Source: JAAYJT01 sp037445555 (GTDB lineage: Bacteria; Bacteroidota; Bacteroidia; Bacteroidales; JAAYJT01). From it: DNA of 64,000 bases. The notes under the pieces were generated by a model. It made no database searches. It worked only from the letters and a program-made list of their open reading frames with translations, and had not been told where the DNA came from. Numbering within the stretch: the first letter of the stretch is position 1; every line of letters starts with the position of its first letter. This document shows positions 60,959 through 64,000 of this stretch, in pieces. Location: the NCBI GenBank assembly GCA_037445555.1, contig JBBIKG010000016.1, forward strand, positions 1 to 64,000, read 5' to 3'. A program made the translations under genes and the position numbers.

Positions 60959-63781
60959 CTATAGGATGGAGAGCTTCCTGGTGAGTTGGCCGGCTGGTGT
61001 AATCAACCGAACAATATAGATACCGGGTTTATTCTCATGGTCATTATTGAATATGAATGTATGCACCCCCTGGTTAAATCTGCCTGACGCCAGCTTTGCC
61101 ACTCTTCGTCCGGCCAGATCAAAAACTTCGAGGGCAATCTCTTGCTGTTTGTCAAGGTTCACCTGCAAATTGTGCTGATTCATACCTGCGCTGCTCAATA
61201 TCTTGAGTGCTGATTGCGCAAGGAACCTGGTTTCGTGAACAGTTGTGGCAATACCTGGCTTGACGAGTCGCTTGCTGGTGTAAATACGATATTCGCCCGG
61301 TTGGAGTGTAAGTATGGCATTCACATCCGTTACGCTGATTGAATCACCCCGGAAATAATCATACCACCATCCGGCGTTGTGAAATTCTGGCACAATACTA
61401 CCCGCCGTGACGCCAAAGTTGCCCATCACAATTGCATTCATGGCGGGATGTGTGAACTTTATTTTTTTGGCGGGTCCCGATAAAGAAAGAATGAAATCGC
61501 CATTCCGGAAGGTTTCCTGGGTAATTCTCAATTTGGTCATTGTGGAAATGACGTCATACAAATATCTGCGTCGGGAGTCTGCCAGGTAGTTCCACCGGAT
61601 GGGTTTTGCTCCCAGGCGACCGTTGAAATCAATGCTTACGTCATAGCCGAGTTCACCAAACTGCCAGATCATTTTTGGGCCTGGTACTGCAAGGAAAAAA
61701 ACATGGGCAAGTTCCTGCCGTTTGAGGGCAATGGTCAGGTCTTTCACATTGTGCGCAGCATTGGTACTGTTGCCAAATTGAAGATTTCTATACATCAGCC
61801 TTTCTTCGTCGTGGCTTTCCATATATCCCACAAGGTGTGGTACCGTCCAGCCTCGCTGTTTGTAAGATATCCACGAAAAATTGCTGTTGTCAACCCAGCC
61901 CATGCTGGCCTCACTAAAGTTGTAATTCGTATTCCCCCATGTCATCATGCCTGCCTCAGCCAGCTCTCGTTCTTCGCTATTATCGGCAAAATGCTCGAGT
62001 ATCACATAAGCTTTGGGATTTATTTCCCATATTTTGTTTGCCATTCGCTTGAGGATTGCTATACGTGGAGCATCGTAGGTTGACCCCTGATTGCTCGTTT
62101 GCACATTGGTAAATCCTTTGGTGAAGTCAAACCTGAATCCGTCCACTTTAAACTCAGTAAGCCAGAAAGCATTTACCCTATCCACAAAGTCGCGGGTAAA
62201 TTGGCTGTGATGGTTGAAGTCATATCCCCAGCAGTAGGGTTCGTGCGGACAGGTTTGGTTAAACCATGGGTTGTCGGCAGAAGGTTTGCCACTGTTGGAG
62301 TCAAAATACATCTGAACCATTGGTGAAAGGCCGTAGGAGTGGTTCAAAACCATATCAATCACCACAGCAATTCCACGTTTGTGGCATTCATCAATAAATC
62401 GCTGATAATCCTGCTTGCGGCCATATGCCTTGTCGGCGGCAAAATAAAACGAAGCGTTGTACCCCCACGAGTCATTTCCTTCAAACTCGTTGATGGGCAT
62501 AAGCTCGACGACATTAACTCCCAGTTTCTGAAGATAGTTTAGCGTGTCGGTCACGGTTTTAATATCGCGCGTAGCTACAAAATCGCGTATATGCAATTCA
62601 TAGATGATAAGATCCTGCTTGGCGGGAGGAGTAAAATTAGTCACCTGCCACTGGTAGGGTTGACGGGCAGTTTGCAGCACACTGGCGATGCCGGTGGTTT
62701 TTCCTGCCGGATAAGCAATCAGGCCCGGGAATGTCGTGGAGCTGATGTTTTTATCGTTCCATGGATCGCTTACCTTTTCGGTGTAGGGATCAGCCAAACG
62801 GAGCTTCCCATCCACATAATACTGATAAATGTATTCTTTTCCCTTCTCCAGATTGCCGATGGTAATCCAGAAAAATTGTCCGTCGGGTGTGCGGTTCATG
62901 TAATATCTCTGGTCAATCTGCCAATTATTGAAATCACCAATTACAAAAACAAATTCTTTCTTGGCCGGAGGGTCGTGAAGCACAAGGGTCACTGTGTTAT
63001 CATTGATATAATTGATTCCGCTTCTTACACCCGGAGGCAAGGTTGCTACGGGTGAGCTGGTTCGAACAAAAATATTTACTGAATCTGATACAGTTTCATT
63101 GCCTTTTTTTGCGGTAACTTTCAGCCATTGCATCCCAAAGTTCGCGGCCGTATAGTCGAAAGTGAGTTGTTTGCCGGCAACAGCTGTCAGTCGCTGCTTG
63201 TTCTGTGTCAGCACAAGGCTGTCGGAGATATTGGATGCTGCACTGATTGTAAATTTCTGTCCCGGTACGTAAATCCCATCCCGTGAGGGCGAGTTGATGA
63301 CTACATTCAAACCTGGTGAATATACATCATAAAAAATATCGCCACTGGACGAGGTTTTTCCTTCAAGCCACCTGCCGCCTACCTGTTCGGCACTCCTGAA
63401 AACGAAGGCCATCCTAAGGATGGTTTCGTTGGCTGCCACACCATAATATTGCCGGATATTTGGCCCGATGGTCAGGGTGTACAGGTCGGGGCCTATACGC
63501 TGCAGCTTAGCTTTAGATACATTAACTCCCCAGCTGGCCACAACATATTTCCAATCACTGCCACTGGTGCTCAGGTTAGTGATCACCCCTGTATGGGCAT
63601 ATACATCACCTGTATATCCGGCCAGCCCCCCACTACCAAGGGTTGCATTAAACGTTATTACTACCTGATCCTGTTCGGTAGGCAATGGAGGATCAGATAT
63701 AATGAGCTGCGCACGCACCGATGTTGCCAACACACAAAAAAGCAACGTGGCGAAAAGGATTCGGGTATGGTGAGTTTTCAT
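60959..63781 (-). CDS. T9SS-exported alpha-amylase family glycoside hydrolase (GH13)
   Basis: 940 residues. A Sec signal (about 1-25, ending SVRAQ) precedes two or three N-terminal beta domains, the second CBM48/26-like (TVTLVLHDPPAKKEFVFVIGDFNNW). The GH13 barrel shows all four conserved regions: DMVLNHSYG (I), DGFRFDFTKGF (II, nucleophile Asp near 550), ILEHFADN (III, acid Glu near 595) and MESHDEERL (IV). The last ~75 residues are a T9SS sorting domain (ALEVFDLAGRRVAKLASG; PGIYIVRLI). The protein would degrade starch or glycogen outside the cell. It is encoded alone, not with SusC/SusD-type genes. Confidence 0.93.
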   Translation of the reverse strand: MKTHHTRILFATLLFCVLATSVRAQLIISDPPLPTEQDQVVITFNATLGSGGLAGYTGDVYAHTGVITNLSTSGSDWKYVVASWGVNVSKAKLQRIGPDLYTLTIGPNIRQYYGVAANETILRMAFVFRSAEQVGGRWLEGKTSSSGDIFYDVYSPGLNVVINSPSRDGIYVPGQKFTISAASNISDSLVLTQNKQRLTAVAGKQLTFDYTAANFGMQWLKVTAKKGNETVSDSVNIFVRTSSPVATLPPGVRSGINYINDNTVTLVLHDPPAKKEFVFVIGDFNNWQIDQRYYMNRTPDGQFFWITIGNLEKGKEYIYQYYVDGKLRLADPYTEKVSDPWNDKNISSTTFPGLIAYPAGKTTGIASVLQTARQPYQWQVTNFTPPAKQDLIIYELHIRDFVATRDIKTVTDTLNYLQKLGVNVVELMPINEFEGNDSWGYNASFYFAADKAYGRKQDYQRFIDECHKRGIAVVIDMVLNHSYGLSPMVQMYFDSNSGKPSADNPWFNQTCPHEPYCWGYDFNHHSQFTRDFVDRVNAFWLTEFKVDGFRFDFTKGFTNVQTSNQGSTYDAPRIAILKRMANKIWEINPKAYVILEHFADNSEERELAEAGMMTWGNTNYNFSEASMGWVDNSNFSWISYKQRGWTVPHLVGYMESHDEERLMYRNLQFGNSTNAAHNVKDLTIALKRQELAHVFFLAVPGPKMIWQFGELGYDVSIDFNGRLGAKPIRWNYLADSRRRYLYDVISTMTKLRITQETFRNGDFILSLSGPAKKIKFTHPAMNAIVMGNFGVTAGSIVPEFHNAGWWYDYFRGDSISVTDVNAILTLQPGEYRIYTSKRLVKPGIATTVHETRFLAQSALKILSSAGMNQHNLQVNLDKQQEIALEVFDLAGRRVAKLASGRFNQGVHTFIFNNDHENKPGIYIVRLITPAGQLTRKLSIL

Positions 63782-63806
63782 GCTGAGGTAATAATATATC
63801 TACATT

Positions 63807-63814
63807 CAAAGATA
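63807..63814 (-). promoter_or_regulatory. -7 element of the GH13 amylase gene
   Basis: On the minus strand TATCTTTG, a perfect TAnnTTTG, 26 bases upstream of the start codon. The 79-base spacer to the pfkA stop holds nothing else recognised. Confidence 0.4.
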
Positions 63815-63860
63815 ATGTATTCTTTGGGCATGAAACTATGCCGGAATTCAAAAAATAAAT

Positions 63861-64000
63861 TTAATCGCCGAAGCAGATGCCTATCCCTCTGGCTGTCTTG
63901 ATCAATGCCGTGTCAGGGGTAACAAGGTTTGGCTTCTGGATAGCCTCCTGCAGCGTAACGCTGGTGATGTACGGGTGACGGTAAGAAACCATTCGTCCAT
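63861..64000 (-). CDS. pfkA: 6-phosphofructokinase, C-terminal fragment (runs off the right edge)
   Basis: An open frame on the minus strand from the window end to a TAA at 63863-63861. The last residues read RMVSYRHPYITSVTL, then EAIQKP, LVTPDTALIKTARGIGICFGD. The 'PYI-SV-L-EAI ... LV-PD..LI-TAR-IGI-FGD' order matches the C-terminal segment of ATP-dependent 6-phosphofructokinases of Bacteroidota-type, as far as I can recall. Only 46 codons are visible, so the active site is outside the window and the call rests on this tail alone. Confidence 0.6.
   Translation of the reverse strand, partial: GRMVSYRHPYITSVTLQEAIQKPNLVTPDTALIKTARGIGICFGD

Noticed and set aside
63449..63901. plus-strand open frame of 150 codons opposite the amylase start and pfkA tail
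   Set aside because: It is antisense to a well-supported GH13 gene and shows no domain; the minus-strand frames explain the region.

Overview
The window comes from a Bacteroidota chromosome, most likely an environmental, Bacteroidales-like member. The evidence is: C-terminal type IX secretion (T9SS) sorting domains on two proteins; many upstream -7 elements of the form TAnnTTTG in place of sigma70 boxes; a Bacteroidota-style mra/mur/fts cluster with MraY carrying a long insert; rplM-rpsI-rpsB-tsf in one operon; gldA; and a glycine-lipid acyltransferase pair. Genes are tightly packed, with several ATGA stop/start overlaps. The species cannot be named from this sequence alone.

Layout. 1-9.4 kb: the end of a T9SS cargo protein, a TPR-CHAT lipoprotein overlapping mutS2, two small genes, and an acyl-CoA carboxylase beta subunit with its biotin carrier. 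9.4-11.8 kb (minus strand): glsA-glsB-engB, meaning glycine-lipid synthesis plus a ribosome-assembly GTPase. 12.0-27.9 kb: the complete division and wall cluster mraZ-rsmH-ftsL-ftsI-murE-mraY-murD-ftsW-murG-murC-ftsQ-ftsA-ftsZ, then a YqeY-like gene. It is preceded by three tandem MraZ-type operator repeats. murB, murF and ddl are not in it.

28-46.7 kb is the accessory part. It holds a peptidase C26 lipoprotein, a secreted protein that looks like an alpha/alpha toroid with a DSDDT motif, an AT-rich type III restriction-modification pair (mod, res) followed by a frameshifted remnant of what may be an abortive-infection-type gene, and a lipoprotein of unknown function. Next comes a 1404-residue exported protein built somewhat like a polymorphic toxin. 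It faces a four-gene minus-strand cluster of exported proteins that includes an outer-membrane beta-barrel candidate. This last locus is the best candidate here for an undescribed system, possibly an envelope or export apparatus.

46.9-64 kb is mostly metabolism and translation: a RhaD-like aldolase, an OPT oligopeptide transporter with peptidase T, a lipoprotein type I pullulanase, a BASS-family transporter, the rplM-rpsI-rpsB-tsf operon, gldA, metK, ornithine aminotransferase, a T9SS-exported GH13 amylase, and the last 46 codons of a probable 6-phosphofructokinase running off the right edge.

Start codons were chosen from family N-termini, signal peptides, overlaps with neighbours and promoter position, because Bacteroidota genes often lack a Shine-Dalgarno sequence. 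Family calls come from motif recognition only; no database search was possible. No tRNA, rRNA, insertion sequence or CRISPR array was seen.
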